Positions 13,601 to 24,504 of a DNA stretch of 64,000 nt are shown piece by piece. The position numbers and the translations under genes were made by a program. The DNA lies in the NCBI GenBank assembly GCA_025093555.1, contig JAIWNF010000030.1:372001-436000 (forward strand), written 5' to 3'. A model generated the notes under the pieces. That model worked only from the letters and a program-made list of their open reading frames with translations, made no database searches and had not been told where the DNA came from. This DNA is from Circinella umbellata. Lineage: Eukaryota > Mucoromycota > Mucoromycetes > Mucorales > Lichtheimiaceae. The number at the start of each line of letters is the position of its first letter. Position 1 is the stretch's first letter.

Positions 13601-14630
13601 CCTTTAATCCCCCCTCCTCCTCTTTTTACCTCTCGTATGATTTTGATCCAGAACCAAAATTCCATAGTTTAACTCGAGAATTATCATCACCATTCCATTG
13701 AAATGCAGTAGGTCGTAATTCTCCATGAAGTCCACCATGTCGATGAACAAATTCTAAACAATCTGCACTTTTAATAGCAAAACGTAGAAAAGTACTAAGA
13801 TCATAGAATTGAGGTGAAGGTATTGAATGTTGAGATTCATTTTTATATTCTACCGCTGATAATGATGATGGAACGGGTGAGTGTTCGTCACCATATAAAT
13901 GATGGTGATGGTATGGTGAAGTATTATTAAAATGTTGATATTGTATCCATGCACGCGAGTTATTTGATGTGCTACTTTCACTGGATGATACCTTTTCACT
14001 ATTACTGCTAGTTGCTGTTGTTGTTGCTGTTACATAAGGTATTAAACTTTGATCTGAAGGTTCATCTGATAATCGTCGGTGATAATTACTATTGTTTCGT
14101 CCTTCATCTGCATAAATTGCAACAGTAAGACCGCTGGGTAAATTCAAATATTCAAGTGGTCGTACTATATTGAAAGAGAAAAAAAACAGAATATTTAATG
14201 CTTCAACAATAAATTAAACCCCGAATCAGCTCCTATATAGACACTGTTCTATTTACCAAGGTATAAAGGTCCATCAGAAATTTGGTATAATCGTTTCATA
14301 ATATAAAACTCTCGTTCTAATCGAAGTGAACTTGTACATGATATTTTTGCAATAACTGGGGTTTTGTTTGATATTCTATAATAATAATTTTTTTTTATTC
14401 GGGTTAACTTTTAAAGCAAGAAATAAATAATAATAATAAATATAATTATAATAAAAACTTTTAACTTCTTACTTGTAACCATAAATGACATCTACATTTT
14501 CTCCTCCATGAGCTAATGTTTGAGCTGGTAAAGATTCAAAATGATATCCAGAGATGACTAATGGACCCGTCAACACACTTCCTGGACTAGGTAGATCAGT
14601 CTGAGAAGCATTGGATTCACAATTGGACAT
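4680..14630 (-). CDS. Giant hybrid histidine kinase with N-terminal pseudokinase and STAND ATPase (fungal group X type)
   Basis: A multi-exon gene (about 23 exons, roughly 2,500 residues by my count), read from ATG at 14630 to TAA at 4680-4682. Order: a protein-kinase fold (14630 to about 12870); a STAND/AAA-like NTPase with Walker A GAGGIGKST across the junction near 12375/12245 and Walker B-like FLEDLHQAD near 11600; an alpha-helical TPR-like region (about 10250-8160); a GAF domain (about 7800-7120); HisKA with [12 protein letters not shown] (about 6900); HATPase with [13 protein letters not shown] (6370), DTGIGIS (6240) and GGTGLGLSI (6060); and a receiver with ILAAEDNPVAQ, acceptor D in [11 protein letters not shown] (about 5070) and LTKPMN (about 4755). 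This is the architecture of S. pombe Mak2/Mak3 and Candida Chk1, which sense oxidative stress and feed a phosphorelay. The kinase head lacks the usual catalytic Asp residues (HGELRP for HRD, WNFG for DFG). Exon ends were fixed by frame and homology, so some may be off by a few bases. Confidence 0.9.
12137..12174. repeat. CT microsatellite inside an intron
   Basis: An almost pure CT run in an intron of the hybrid kinase gene, between the exon completing the Walker A motif and the next exon. Likely length-polymorphic; no function inferred. Confidence 0.9.
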
Positions 14631-16317
14631 TAAATAAAATAGTCGTTTTTTTTTTCTTTCCCCAACTGAATTGACAGGTAACAAACACAAAAAGTAAAAG
14701 TAATAGCAATAAAAGGAAGGAATTTTTTTTTTGTCGGTGCTCTGTATTCCCTTTTTGCATATTAAACTTTTAAGACTAACCTTATTTGGAAACATAAATG
14801 GGGTTTCACAATAGTTTTCTGTTTATATGCCTCTCCCCCTCCCCTTTGTATGCTTTTTGATAATTTGTTGTCCCTTAACTAACAAAAAACAAGAGATTCT
14901 CAAATACATTAATAAAGCTATATTATTATACCATTTTTTTTTTAAAAAAAAAGGTGATCGAGGGGGAAATGGAAAAGAATGCCGATTTAGATGATTGTTT
15001 ACTTATCGATGAAGAAAGAGACTTTGAAAAACCGGGGTGACACCGCATTTAATAATAGGAGTTATATAAAATAACTATTATAATATTCATCGAGAATATA
15101 TTACCAAGAAGTAATGGGAGTATAGCGAGCCCATATATACAATCAAAAAGCTTTTTATTTTATACCTTCTTTTTTCTTTATTATATATGTATTCATCAAA
15201 AAAAAAAGTCGAAATCGATCTCCATATCTATTGTTTATATATGGGTGCCATGTGTAATATTCTATTATATTTTTTTTTCACTTTACCATATTTTTAATCA
15301 CCCATGTTTATTCTTACGCACACACACACACATTTTTTTTGTTGTTCTTTATGATGGAAAATTAAAACGCCACTCTTTTTTTTATCTATCGTACGTATAT
15401 ATGCAGCGAAAAATAAGAGTATCGTAATGTAGGGTACAGTTAAAATAAGTTTATTATCAAAAAAGAGACCCCTAAAAATTAAATAAATAGTGAATTAAAC
15501 TTTTTTTTCTCAATGGGCTGTCATCCCCCCCTATTGTTTTTATTTTTACATAATTAAACAAGCATGATGCATTCGTGGGCGTGCAGATCATGTATTCACA
15601 ACAATAACCAAAAATGGCTTTACTTTTCCTTCTACTGGTTTATTTTTCAACAATCTACAAAAGAAAAAATAGGAGAAGGTATTACATATTATATATTCAT
15701 AATAATTTATAATGAGATCATCTTACTTCCTAAATGTTACATACTATATATAGTGTCTCCCAGCCAACTTATTGATGTAAGAAATCATTCCAGTTACCAT
15801 GATACATTAATTCTAACTTTTGCATATGGCGCATCTTGTAATCGCGTACGTACAGTTTATTTCATTTCAGCTTTTTAAATTCAAGAGCCGCTTCTTTATG
15901 CGGTAATTTGTATTACAATTATATAATCAAAGTGAAGTAAGTTGTTCTATATACTAATACTTTTAATAGATTCTACTAATTCTTTTGTAGGCTTATGGTA
16001 TAATTATATTCTGATAAAACATTAGTATGTAGTAATAGATCCAAGCATACAGATACATTTAATTGCCTTTTTAGTATTTAATTATTTGCAGAATTAATTC
16101 TGCAATTGATATTATTAGTATGTTTAAAACTTAGAACTCTTGATTTTCTTTTACTTTATTAATTGAATACGTAGGAGAAATAACTACAGCACACTGCTGT
16201 TTAGTTATTAAGCTTATATTATGTGAGAAATGCATTCGTTTGAGCATTAATATTAAGATTATGTATACTTTTTAGTAGACTAAAAAATTCTTTTCCAATA
16301 GTTTCTTGTCTTCATAA
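14631..16317. other. Gene-poor intergenic region
   Basis: Upstream of the hybrid kinase. Homopolymer-rich and AT-rich, with a run of CA near 15320. A 23-codon ATG ORF near 14969-15040 and one of 104 codons at 15564-15878 exist but have no recognisable features. I see no supported gene. Confidence 0.5.
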
Positions 16318-16880
16318 TCACCACGGTAAAAAATTTGGTTAAAAGCCGTGAATAGATGTTATAATCAGTAAGTCGTGGTGAATAGAGGTTGATATAGGTT
16401 ATAACAGAAAAAAATATGTTATTTTTCGTGATTTCACGTTAAAAAAAATGGGTTAATATCAGTGAACAACTTTGGTGATGTTAGGTTGAAGGAGCGATAA
16501 GCAGTTAATAAACGTTGACCATGGTGGTTTCGGAATTATTTTTGTGAATTCTGGAAAACGCGTAACCCGGATTCCCCCTGATGTACGTTGACTTTATAAC
16601 TGTAAAACTATTGGCTATTTATTTATATAATTGTTAATAAAGAGATAAACTATAATGAATAAAATAAGGGTAAAACTTACTATTCTCGTAGATAAAATAA
16701 AGTAAAGAAAAGAAAAGGAAAAGTGGGATGGGAGGAGTCAAAGTACAAGATTAAATAATACAACAAAGTTACACATATGAGAAAATTTAAAATCTAGGAG
16801 AAAACGCAATAATTGATTTTTACGAAAGTTTCACCGCCACATCACCCCCTTCTTTTTTCTTGTTTAAGAATCATCTTTAC

Positions 16881-17397
16881 ATGGATCAACAACAAGCGTC
16901 ATTCCAACATTTAATATAAGAGTTAGCAGCTGTACAAAGACAATTAGCTTTAGTATCTGCGCAACCAACAGAAGCTACTACATCAAACACGCCATTGTCA
17001 GTAGATTGAGTGATCCGACACCCCTACACAATCAAATGGAAAAACAGTTTTTAGAAAAATAAAAAAAACGACACACTTTGGAGGTGATCAGTCTTTCTAA
17101 CAAACTCAACGGAGAAGATTTAGAAGTAAAGTACAACACAATCGAAAGTTATGCCAATACAAATGTAGACAGTCTTGCCAGATCAATTAGCCAAGATGGA
17201 CAGAAAGAAATTATTCCAAAAGATGGGCTAAATTAAAAAATGACGTGAAGAGTAATGCGATTGCAGATTTTGAAGCGATTGTATTACAAACGCAAAACAT
17301 TCCATTGTATAAGTGCGAAACTCATTGGTCCGCAGAGCATATGCTGAGGGAAAGATGGGACAACGGATTTGGCTCTCGTGCTAAAAAGACCAAGTAA
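16881..17397 (+). pseudogene. Decayed ORF, gag-like or element-encoded protein
   Basis: Begins ATG at 16881 with MDQQQASFQHLI, an in-frame TAA, then ELAAVQRQLALVSAQPTE and TTSNTPLSVD before another stop. Further pieces lie in other frames: NKLNGEDLEVKYNTIE near 17100, and a closing piece that includes DVKSNAIADFEAIVLQTQN, HWSAEHMLRERW and FGSRAKKTK, stop at about 17395. Together they suggest one protein of roughly 170 residues with at least two stops and frameshifts. The N-terminus resembles the helical, glutamine-rich start of fungal retroelement or element-encoded proteins, but I cannot assign a family. It lies within the inverted-repeat element. Confidence 0.5.
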
Positions 17398-17763
17398 ATT
17401 AACTAATGCTCTGAACATGATTATTCAATGCTGGATATCCATGGTATTTCCAATTCACTATTATACAATTTTTTGAATCTTCAAATGGTTATATGGTGCT
17501 CATTTGATCCTATATATAATGATTCATATAGCTATGATTCTTCTTCTACGACCGCTCTTGCTCAAATCCAAAAACACTGAGTAAAATAAGTAAAAAGTAA
17601 ACCTTTTTAATTGTGTCATCTACGTGCGTGTATAGTAAGTAGTATATAAAGAAACAATATATATAACCATATAAAATGTATATAATGAAATAAAGGATAT
17701 ATTGATTTTCAGTAAAATTCAACTGCTAGGGGTTATTTTACGTTGAGCACTTATGTAAAATAT

Positions 17764-17853
17764 GTGAATATCGGTTATTGTCTATGATCCGTTAATTTCG
17801 GTTACTTTCGATGAAATTGCCAAATTAACGGATCACGGATCACCGATATTCAC
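17764..17853. repeat. Long imperfect palindrome / hairpin
   Basis: GTGAATATCGGT (17764-17775) pairs with ACCGATATTCAC (17842-17853), and GATCCGTTAATTT (17786-17798) pairs with AAATTAACGGATC (17822-17834). The loop is about 23 bases. It sits just inside the right terminal repeat of the degenerate element and is probably part of it. Confidence 0.8.
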
Positions 17854-18015
17854 AAATTATAACATAAAATCACTTACCGTGGTGACACACACACAAGTAA
17901 TTGGGGTTTTCTTTTTGTTGTCAATGTTAAATTTATAAAAAATAACTCAAGTATTAATTTTTTATGTGGTTTAATAATTATTCTTTCATTTTTATTATTA
18001 TTATTATTATCAAGA

Positions 18016-18345
18016 ATGACAAAAGAAAAAGCAACTAGAAAACAAAAGGAGAGAAAAAAGTTCTCTACACATATAATAAAAAGAAAATGGAAAAATAGAC
18101 TACACAAAGTGAAATCTTTACCGTTTAAAAGCTATAAAAAATCTCAGAAAAAATTAAAAGATATGTTTGGAAGTTTGCCTTCCATCAAAGAAAAAGAAGA
18201 AGAACTTGTAGAACAAGAAGAAGCAGAAGAAGAAGAAGAAGAAGAAGAAGAAGGCGACGAACAAGATCGAGAAGATGAAGAAGATGATAAGAATAAAAAC
18301 CAAAATTCGAATCCAAATAAGATTGTGTTTGACTATGTTATTTGA
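18016..18345 (+). CDS. Small basic-then-acidic protein, hypothetical
   Basis: 109 residues from an ATG preceded by an ATT-rich leader. The first 60 residues are strongly basic (MTKEKATRKQKERKK, IIKRKWKNRLHKVKSLPFKSY), and the rest is a Glu/Asp-rich run ending in NKIVFDYVI. No domain recognised; the basic part could act as a nuclear localisation or nucleic-acid-binding segment. The LPFKSYKKSQKK piece resembles LPFKKYQKK of the small basic ORF on the minus strand at 19188-19466, hinting at a local repeat family. Low complexity makes a chance ORF possible. Confidence 0.4.
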   Translation: MTKEKATRKQKERKKFSTHIIKRKWKNRLHKVKSLPFKSYKKSQKKLKDMFGSLPSIKEKEEELVEQEEAEEEEEEEEEGDEQDREDEEDDKNKNQNSNPNKIVFDYVI

Positions 18346-19187
18346 AAATAAAACAATTTTTAAAAAAACAATAAGCTTTGTTATTATAAAAATGTTCTTC
18401 TTTATAAAAAGCATTTATAAAGAAATACTCACCCAAGGACTTATTCTAATGCATTAAATTATCAAGATAAAAGAAAATAACATATTCTGATATAATGCTT
18501 TTGACTACAACTTTGCTTTAAGTAACATATTCAATGTTTAAAAGGATCATTAATCTTTTCATCATTCATTTAAATAATATACGTACCTATGAAAAGGTAT
18601 GCTTTGTCCAGGTCGTTGCTTTATTGATGTTGTCATAATAATATATAGAAAATAAATGATAAAATCATACGAACGATCTCTTTCTTTATATATATTTATC
18701 TGAATATTGTTTTTTCTCTTACTATTACGTTATTATTACGTATCAATTTTTTTCATGAACCCACCATAATATCATATATTATATATAAATAGTTTTAATG
18801 GCTTTCAAAACTTTATTAAGTGATTATCTCTTCATTTGTAATTAACACAGAGCATTTTAATGTATTATTTGTTATTCTCTTCACTAATTTTTTTCATCTC
18901 TGTTCTTTTTCGATTATGAGATGGATGAAAGATATCTTGTGATAAGATAACTATTTTTATCTTTAAACAATAAAGATATCTGACGATTCATTTAAATACT
19001 AAAAAGTTATGACTAAATAAAGCATCATATTGAACTGTCTTATTTACTTTTATCTTACAAGTAGTGATTTAACCCATAAAAAATGATTTTACGAGTGAGT
19101 ACTTCTTTATAAATGGTTCTTCGTTTCTGTCTTTTGGTGACAAAGCAAAATAAAATGCAAATATAAAAAGTTTTATTCTAGTTACTA
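18346..19187. other. Intergenic, AT-rich
   Basis: No supported gene. Contains short pieces similar to the repeated motif of the 19650-19850 stretch (GATTATCTC near GCATTTTAAT), so it is probably old repeat-derived DNA. Confidence 0.4.
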
Positions 19188-19466
19188 TTACTGAGGATTA
19201 TTATTGCTAATTTGCTTTTCTTTCTTCAACTTCTTCCATTCGTACATCTTCTTGTTTTTCTTGTTCTTCTTTTTGTTGTTGTTCTTTAGATTTTTTTTTT
19301 GATATTTTTTAAAGGGTAGTGCTACCTGTGCGATTTTTTTAGCGGGCTTTTTTGAAGGTAGTGGTACAGCGCAAACAGCCATAGCCAATCCTCTTGTGAT
19401 ATTGCCAGTACGATTTCTTTTATTAACATACTTCATTAAGACTCTACTGTATGACAATCCGAACAA
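19188..19466 (-). CDS. Small basic protein within an inverted duplication
   Basis: 92 residues: MFGLSYSRVLMKYVNKRNRTG, then NITRGLAMAVCAVPLPSKKP, AKKIAQVALPFKKYQKK and a Lys/Asn-rich tail. A diverged copy in the opposite orientation lies at about 19985-20130 and is interrupted by stops, so the sequence is part of a local inverted repeat. The first part is not low complexity and is conserved between the copies (for example TGNITRGL and VVCAVPL), suggesting a once-coding element. No family recognised. Confidence 0.35.
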   Translation of the reverse strand: MFGLSYSRVLMKYVNKRNRTGNITRGLAMAVCAVPLPSKKPAKKIAQVALPFKKYQKKNLKNNNKKKNKKNKKMYEWKKLKKEKQISNNNPQ

Positions 19467-21683
19467 TATCGTTTCACCAAGATCAGTAGCTTATTATCGT
19501 TCATAAAAATCAGCCCAACTTCAAGAATTTGTATGAGAAAAGCGTCTAGAAAAAAATATGTAAAGTATCAAGTTAAATCGAACAGATAATGAGTTATCTT
19601 AATAGAAAATCTGTGTAGTCATGAAGATCATTTAAAAAAAAATCGCACCAAGAAAGCCATTTTAATCAAATAACTCAAGAGTATTATCTCTTTTTTTGTG
19701 AATGATATTTGAGCAAGTCAGTGCTAATGACTAGTCATAATCGACATACCTTTATATATTATATTTTAGTAGACTAGTTTTTCATTATCAAATAAACTGA
19801 TAGCATTTTAATCAAAAAATTCAAGAGAATTATCTCCTTTCTGTAGATAAGTTATTATCAATGAATAGTAAAAATTTATACGTATATTCTATATTACGTA
19901 TTTATTTTATTAGGTTGATTTCAATAGTGTAAAATTAATTGAAACGAATATCATTCATAAGAAGTTATTATACGTAGAGAAAAAAATGTATAGAGTCTTA
20001 ATGAAGTATGTTTAGTAAGAGAAGTCGTACTGGCAATATCACAAGAGGATTGACTATGGTTGTTTGTGCTGTACCACTACAATTAAACACCCGCTAGAAA
20101 AAAATCGCACAGTAGCACTGTCATTATTTATTACTTTGTTTCAATATTATACTTATAATTATTATAAATTGTTATTTTGGCTTTTTCCCACTATATTCAT
20201 TTACCTATTTTACATTCATTCATTTTTTTTATAAAGAAAAACAAAAATATTCACAGCAATGAAGTACCATAATATGATCATAAATATACAGTAGTAATAC
20301 TATATTGATAAGTATTTAAAATAATTTTATTTGAGCTTTTATGAATGGGTTAATAAACAAAGGTTACATAGTAGTGTGAAGCTGAAGCCTATAGAAAACA
20401 ATGGAAATCATGGGTGATTACGAGTGAAAAGTACCATAGTGATTGTAATATTGTGTTGATAAAAAAATATTATAGAGTTAATGGAACTAGTTGAGCCTAT
20501 ACGTAGTTCAAATGAAACATTTATTGTACATTTATTCTAAAGATAAATTTATTATAACTTTACTTAATCTGTCTTTTTTCTCTTTGACTAGACCATAAAC
20601 CTCTAATTTATTTTTAATATTCTTCTAAGTTAATACAATAGAAAGATGTGAATTTGCTGAGTACTTACGCGCATAGTTTAAATTGTATTCGTATTTTCCC
20701 ATCTTGATAAAATATCTGTAGCTTGACATAGGATTGAAAAAAGGATTTTTTGATCTTTGATATAAGGAGTAGAGAAAGATTATTGTTATTAGTGTTCATC
20801 TCTTCAGTAATAAAAGTTTGTTCGATAATTTCAACTTGATATGTGCTAGCGCTTTTTCTTAAAGTTGTGCAAAGATATTACGAATACTTTTTAGTACTGG
20901 GAACAAGATACATTTGCAGTTGAAAAAAATGGTGGCAATGTGTAACCGAACCTGTTCATTTTGAACTACATCATCGAGATCTTTTTTATTATCATATTGA
21001 TCTTTTTAACATTGATAGAAATATAAATGTCAGAGTTTTATTTATCGAGTCGGTCTATCGTTTAATTTAGCAAGTGATTATGAATATCATGACTCGATGG
21101 TCCTGAACACAACAAGAAAAAGTAAAAGCAAATAGACCATCTACTTCAATATTTAGATGACGTTTAATAGCTTTGCATATGACCTAATGATCAACCATGC
21201 ATAGAATTCGAACAAACTGGTCTATCTATTACAATTTCTATGTAGTAATAAAATTGATAAGAACCAAAGCTTTTATCACTCACATTGCCATTTTATGTTA
21301 CTTGTTTTACTTAAAGTCGCCCCGTTAAACACAACGTCCGATTAGACATACTTGTTTGAGACAGTTTACAAGTTTGAAAGGAAAATATTTAAAGGAGAAG
21401 CCATTTTATATACACTATTCCACCTTTTTAATGCTTACATTGATATTTTTTTTTATTCTTTTGTCTTTTAGAATATTGTAACTGATGAGTAGAACGTGTT
21501 AGAAGAATCACATATTCTTTTTGTATTACATAAACCACCCATTGTAATGAATAGATAAAAAAAAATAATTATTATATAGGGTAATAATAAACAAATGTAT
21601 ATATAAAGGTTAGACAAGGAGAGAAGGTTGATATGAGAGAGAGATGGGAGGGAGGGAGGGAAGGGGTGAAAAAATAGTAGGGA
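19467..21683. other. Repeat-derived gene-poor region
   Basis: Apart from the broken copy above, it contains a direct repeat of about 40 bases (CATTTTAATCAAA-AA-TCAAGAG-ATTATCTC) near 19660 and 19805. No gene supported. The last 200 bases are the 3' flank of the Kelch/BTB gene, with a GGGAGGGAGGG purine tract near 21645. Confidence 0.5.
19985..20130 (+). pseudogene. Broken copy of the basic protein of 19188-19466
   Basis: Plus-strand DNA around TAGAGTCTTAATGAAGTATG and CGTACTGGCAATATCACAAG matches the reverse complement of 19320-19455. Translation gives RTGNITRGLTMVVCAVPL, then diverges with stops before KKIAQ. It is clearly homologous and non-functional. Confidence 0.6.
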
Positions 21684-23951
21684 TTAAAAACGAATTCCAA
21701 AATTAGGTCTTTCTTTTGTTGTAGGAGAAGTAGGTGCATTTTCATGTAAAGCAGTAATACTTCCTTTTCGAAATTTACTAAAACCAGTAAAAGAATGTCC
21801 ATTATTGGATACCATAGTACCTGATTTCGACATTCTTGGCATGGGTGCATTATTATTCATGGAGGATGATTTCAAATCATAAGTTGTATTACTTGATTTA
21901 CTTGTTGCCAATTTTCGTAACGTGGGAGAGGGTACACCATTATTACCATTCGTAAATGGATCTTCTGAAGAATCTTGACTTGGTATACGTTGAAAATTAC
22001 TTCCAGTATATTCATGTTGTTCATACGAAGGTCGTCTATTCTCACCATCCATTATTCCATCTTGATAATGTTGTTGCTGTTGTTGCATCATTTGTTGTTG
22101 CTGTTGAAGCATTTTTTTCGCATTAATCATGACTCTCAATGCTCGAATTTGTAATGCTGTTCGACAGGTGAGTGCAGCTGTTTCATATACCATACTAGCG
22201 GTGGATATCGTCAATATTTGATGTAATGCGTGAGTGGCTAATTGACTTAATCTTGGCATGGAATACATATCAGCCAAAACTAATAATCTTGATAGTATAT
22301 AAGGTTGATGTTGTTGTGCCGTCATTAAATGATCCGTATAAATATATTGTAAAAAGGCCAATGCGACTGGATAATTTTCAGGGAATGACAATACTTTGTA
22401 ATAAGAGTCCCCGTTATTATTATTATTATTATTACTGTTGGTATTATTGTTACTATTACTTTTTCCAATCCCAACTCCATCTCTACTATTATTACTATTA
22501 TTGTTGTTCGTTGTCGCCGTCGTCTTTATTAAATCAGAAAAATAGGGCCATCGTTGTGATAATATAGAAGAATTCGCCGGAATAGACTTTTTGTCAAATG
22601 TGACCAATTCAATATCAGACATACTTGGTTCATTTAACATACTTAATCCTAATTCTTGAGCAATAGGGGCACATGTGGAAGGTGGATGTAAATAAATACC
22701 AAATGCTTCCATATCTACAATGGCAATGTGATCAAAATTTACTTGACGTCGATTATAATCGTCTAATAAATCTCGATCTCGATGTCCCAATACATAAAAT
22801 TTATTACTGTTCTTATTATTATTTTCTCCTTCGCCTCCTACTTCTTCATCGCTTGCCAAAACACCACGATTCCATGATCCACTTGCAAAAGTAGCTCCTG
22901 TGTCAATACGCATCCATACTAAATTCGCTAAATTCAATGCCCAGATATGAAAAGATCGGTGGGTGGGTGTTAAATAAGTGCCTGTCAATATCATGTGATG
23001 ACCTAATAAATGACCCATAGGAAATCGTAATCCAGGTGGTAACGATGCACCTGACATTTCAGCAGAATGGTCTCGAAATTGTTGTTGAGGGGCTGGTCGT
23101 AATGGATAAAATGTTTGTAAATCACGTGCAACATCCGCAAAATTATAATTAGAATAAACACATATTGGGATATCTTGTTCTGTTGTTACCATTGTTGTAC
23201 TACTTGTCGTATTATTATCATTATTATTATTATTGGTTCCTGGTGAAGATGATGATGCCGATGCTAATGAAGGAGAAGTTGATGCTGTACTAGGTGGTGC
23301 AAAAGGTGAATTATTATTTTTAAATGATGGATCATTTAATTTAGGACTACATGCCACAGAACGATAAGCACCATATTGTCCATCCAATGGATATCCTTGA
23401 ACCCAAACAAATGTTTTCAAATCCAATACATTCATTTCTTTAATATATTGATTGGTCATATCTTGACCTCCCATCACCACTAATTTATCTTGTGCTGCAT
23501 TAATGACTGCCAAATGTGCATAACGTGGCTGTGGACTAGATTTACCGAGTCCAATTTCTGGGTAAGTCCATGTCATGGTTTGTAAGTTTAGTAAACAAAT
23601 GTCATCCAAAGCGCATAATTCTTGCTGTTCTTGTTGAGAGTTATTGTTATGGCTCATACCACCAAACACCACCATGTGATTTTTATATGTATTGGCTGAA
23701 TGGAAATAACGCGGTTGTGGTGGAGGTGTACAATCAGGGGATGCCACATGGCGTTTCCATACAAATGTCGTCAAGTTTAATATATAAAGGTGATTGGTCA
23801 TTTGACGTGAAGAAACTAATCGTCCTCCAAAAACATACATTGCATTGCCAACAACAATAGTGGAAGCCCCCACTAATGGAGGTGGGATGTCACCAGACGT
23901 TGGATTTGTTTCAGTCGTCAAGTCGGCAATAGATTGTACTCCAGAGCTCAT
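21684..23951 (-). CDS. Kelch-repeat and BTB/POZ domain protein (Ral2/LZTR1-like architecture)
   Basis: Single exon of 755 residues from ATG at 23949-23951. The first half has Kelch blades: MYVFGGRLVSSRQMTNHLYI, HMVVFGG with DDICLLNLQTMTW, and KLVVMGGQDMTNQYIKEMNV. A BTB-like domain follows at about residues 460-610 (SDIELVTFDKKSIPANSSIL, PVALAFLQYIYTDHL, LVLADMYSMPRLSQLA). The tail is serine/asparagine-rich with a polyQ run, typical of a disordered regulatory region. Kelch followed by BTB matches fungal Ral2 and animal LZTR1, which act in Ras signalling and with cullin-3 (family knowledge; role here inferred). It lacks introns, unlike most neighbours. Confidence 0.85.
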   Translation of the reverse strand: MSSGVQSIADLTTETNPTSGDIPPPLVGASTIVVGNAMYVFGGRLVSSRQMTNHLYILNLTTFVWKRHVASPDCTPPPQPRYFHSANTYKNHMVVFGGMSHNNNSQQEQQELCALDDICLLNLQTMTWTYPEIGLGKSSPQPRYAHLAVINAAQDKLVVMGGQDMTNQYIKEMNVLDLKTFVWVQGYPLDGQYGAYRSVACSPKLNDPSFKNNNSPFAPPSTASTSPSLASASSSSPGTNNNNNDNNTTSSTTMVTTEQDIPICVYSNYNFADVARDLQTFYPLRPAPQQQFRDHSAEMSGASLPPGLRFPMGHLLGHHMILTGTYLTPTHRSFHIWALNLANLVWMRIDTGATFASGSWNRGVLASDEEVGGEGENNNKNSNKFYVLGHRDRDLLDDYNRRQVNFDHIAIVDMEAFGIYLHPPSTCAPIAQELGLSMLNEPSMSDIELVTFDKKSIPANSSILSQRWPYFSDLIKTTATTNNNNSNNSRDGVGIGKSNSNNNTNSNNNNNNNGDSYYKVLSFPENYPVALAFLQYIYTDHLMTAQQHQPYILSRLLVLADMYSMPRLSQLATHALHQILTISTASMVYETAALTCRTALQIRALRVMINAKKMLQQQQQMMQQQQQHYQDGIMDGENRRPSYEQHEYTGSNFQRIPSQDSSEDPFTNGNNGVPSPTLRKLATSKSSNTTYDLKSSSMNNNAPMPRMSKSGTMVSNNGHSFTGFSKFRKGSITALHENAPTSPTTKERPNFGIRF

Positions 23952-24504
23952 CACGTATTAAAAGATTGTTATGTGAAAAGTTTTTCTTGAAAAAAAAAAC
24001 CCGTCTCTTTTCTTATTTGTTTGTAGTGGTTATTGTAAAATAGTTACAAAAGAGAAAAAAAAACAAAAATAAAAAAGAAGAGGGGGAAAGAGAAAAAAGA
24101 GAGGAAGGGAGAGAGAAAGAAAGAGAGAAAGAAAGAAAAGGAGTGCAAAGATAATTATTTAGATTACACAAGGTCTAGAAAAGGAGAGAGAAGAAGAATA
24201 GACCTAGAACATTTAAGTTTGTTGTTTATATACATTGAAATGCTATTATAAACAGAATTGTTGTTATTAGGTTGTTTTCTTTTATAAAGAAACTTTGTGT
24301 TTAATTAGTTTTGGGCTTATGTACCACAGTTTTAACATTTGAACTATTGTTAAACTCCCCCGTAAAAATGTTCCACCAACTCTTTAAGCTTTTTTCCTCC
24401 GCCTTCAGAGAAATAAAGTTACACCCATTATTTTTTTGAACAGGTTCCTTTCTTTTTTTCTCTCTTTTTCCATTGAAATTACATTTAACTTTCTAAACAC
24501 TCAA
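23952..24504. promoter_or_regulatory. Divergent promoter region
   Basis: 553 bases between the starts of the Kelch/BTB gene (-) and the alpha/beta hydrolase (+). Contains a long GA-rich purine tract (about 24070-24145) and CT tracts close to the hydrolase start. No specific site recognised. Confidence 0.5.

Larger units (their letters stand above)
16318..17885. mobile_element. Degenerate element bounded by 12-bp inverted repeats
   Basis: The ends are perfect inverted repeats: TCACCACGGTAA at 16318-16329 and TTACCGTGGTGA at 17874-17885. Similarity continues inward if a gap of about 19 bases is allowed, since ATGTTATAAT follows GTGA at both ends. The interior holds a broken coding sequence and a strong hairpin near the right end. 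No target-site duplication is visible in the immediate flanks. An old DNA-transposon-like or MITE-like copy is the simplest reading; no transposase domain was recognised, so the class is unknown. Confidence 0.5.

Noticed and set aside
14969..15040. 23-codon ORF MEKNADLDDCLLIDEERDFE upstream of the hybrid kinase gene, opposite strand
   Set aside because: Too short and without a supporting promoter or splice context.
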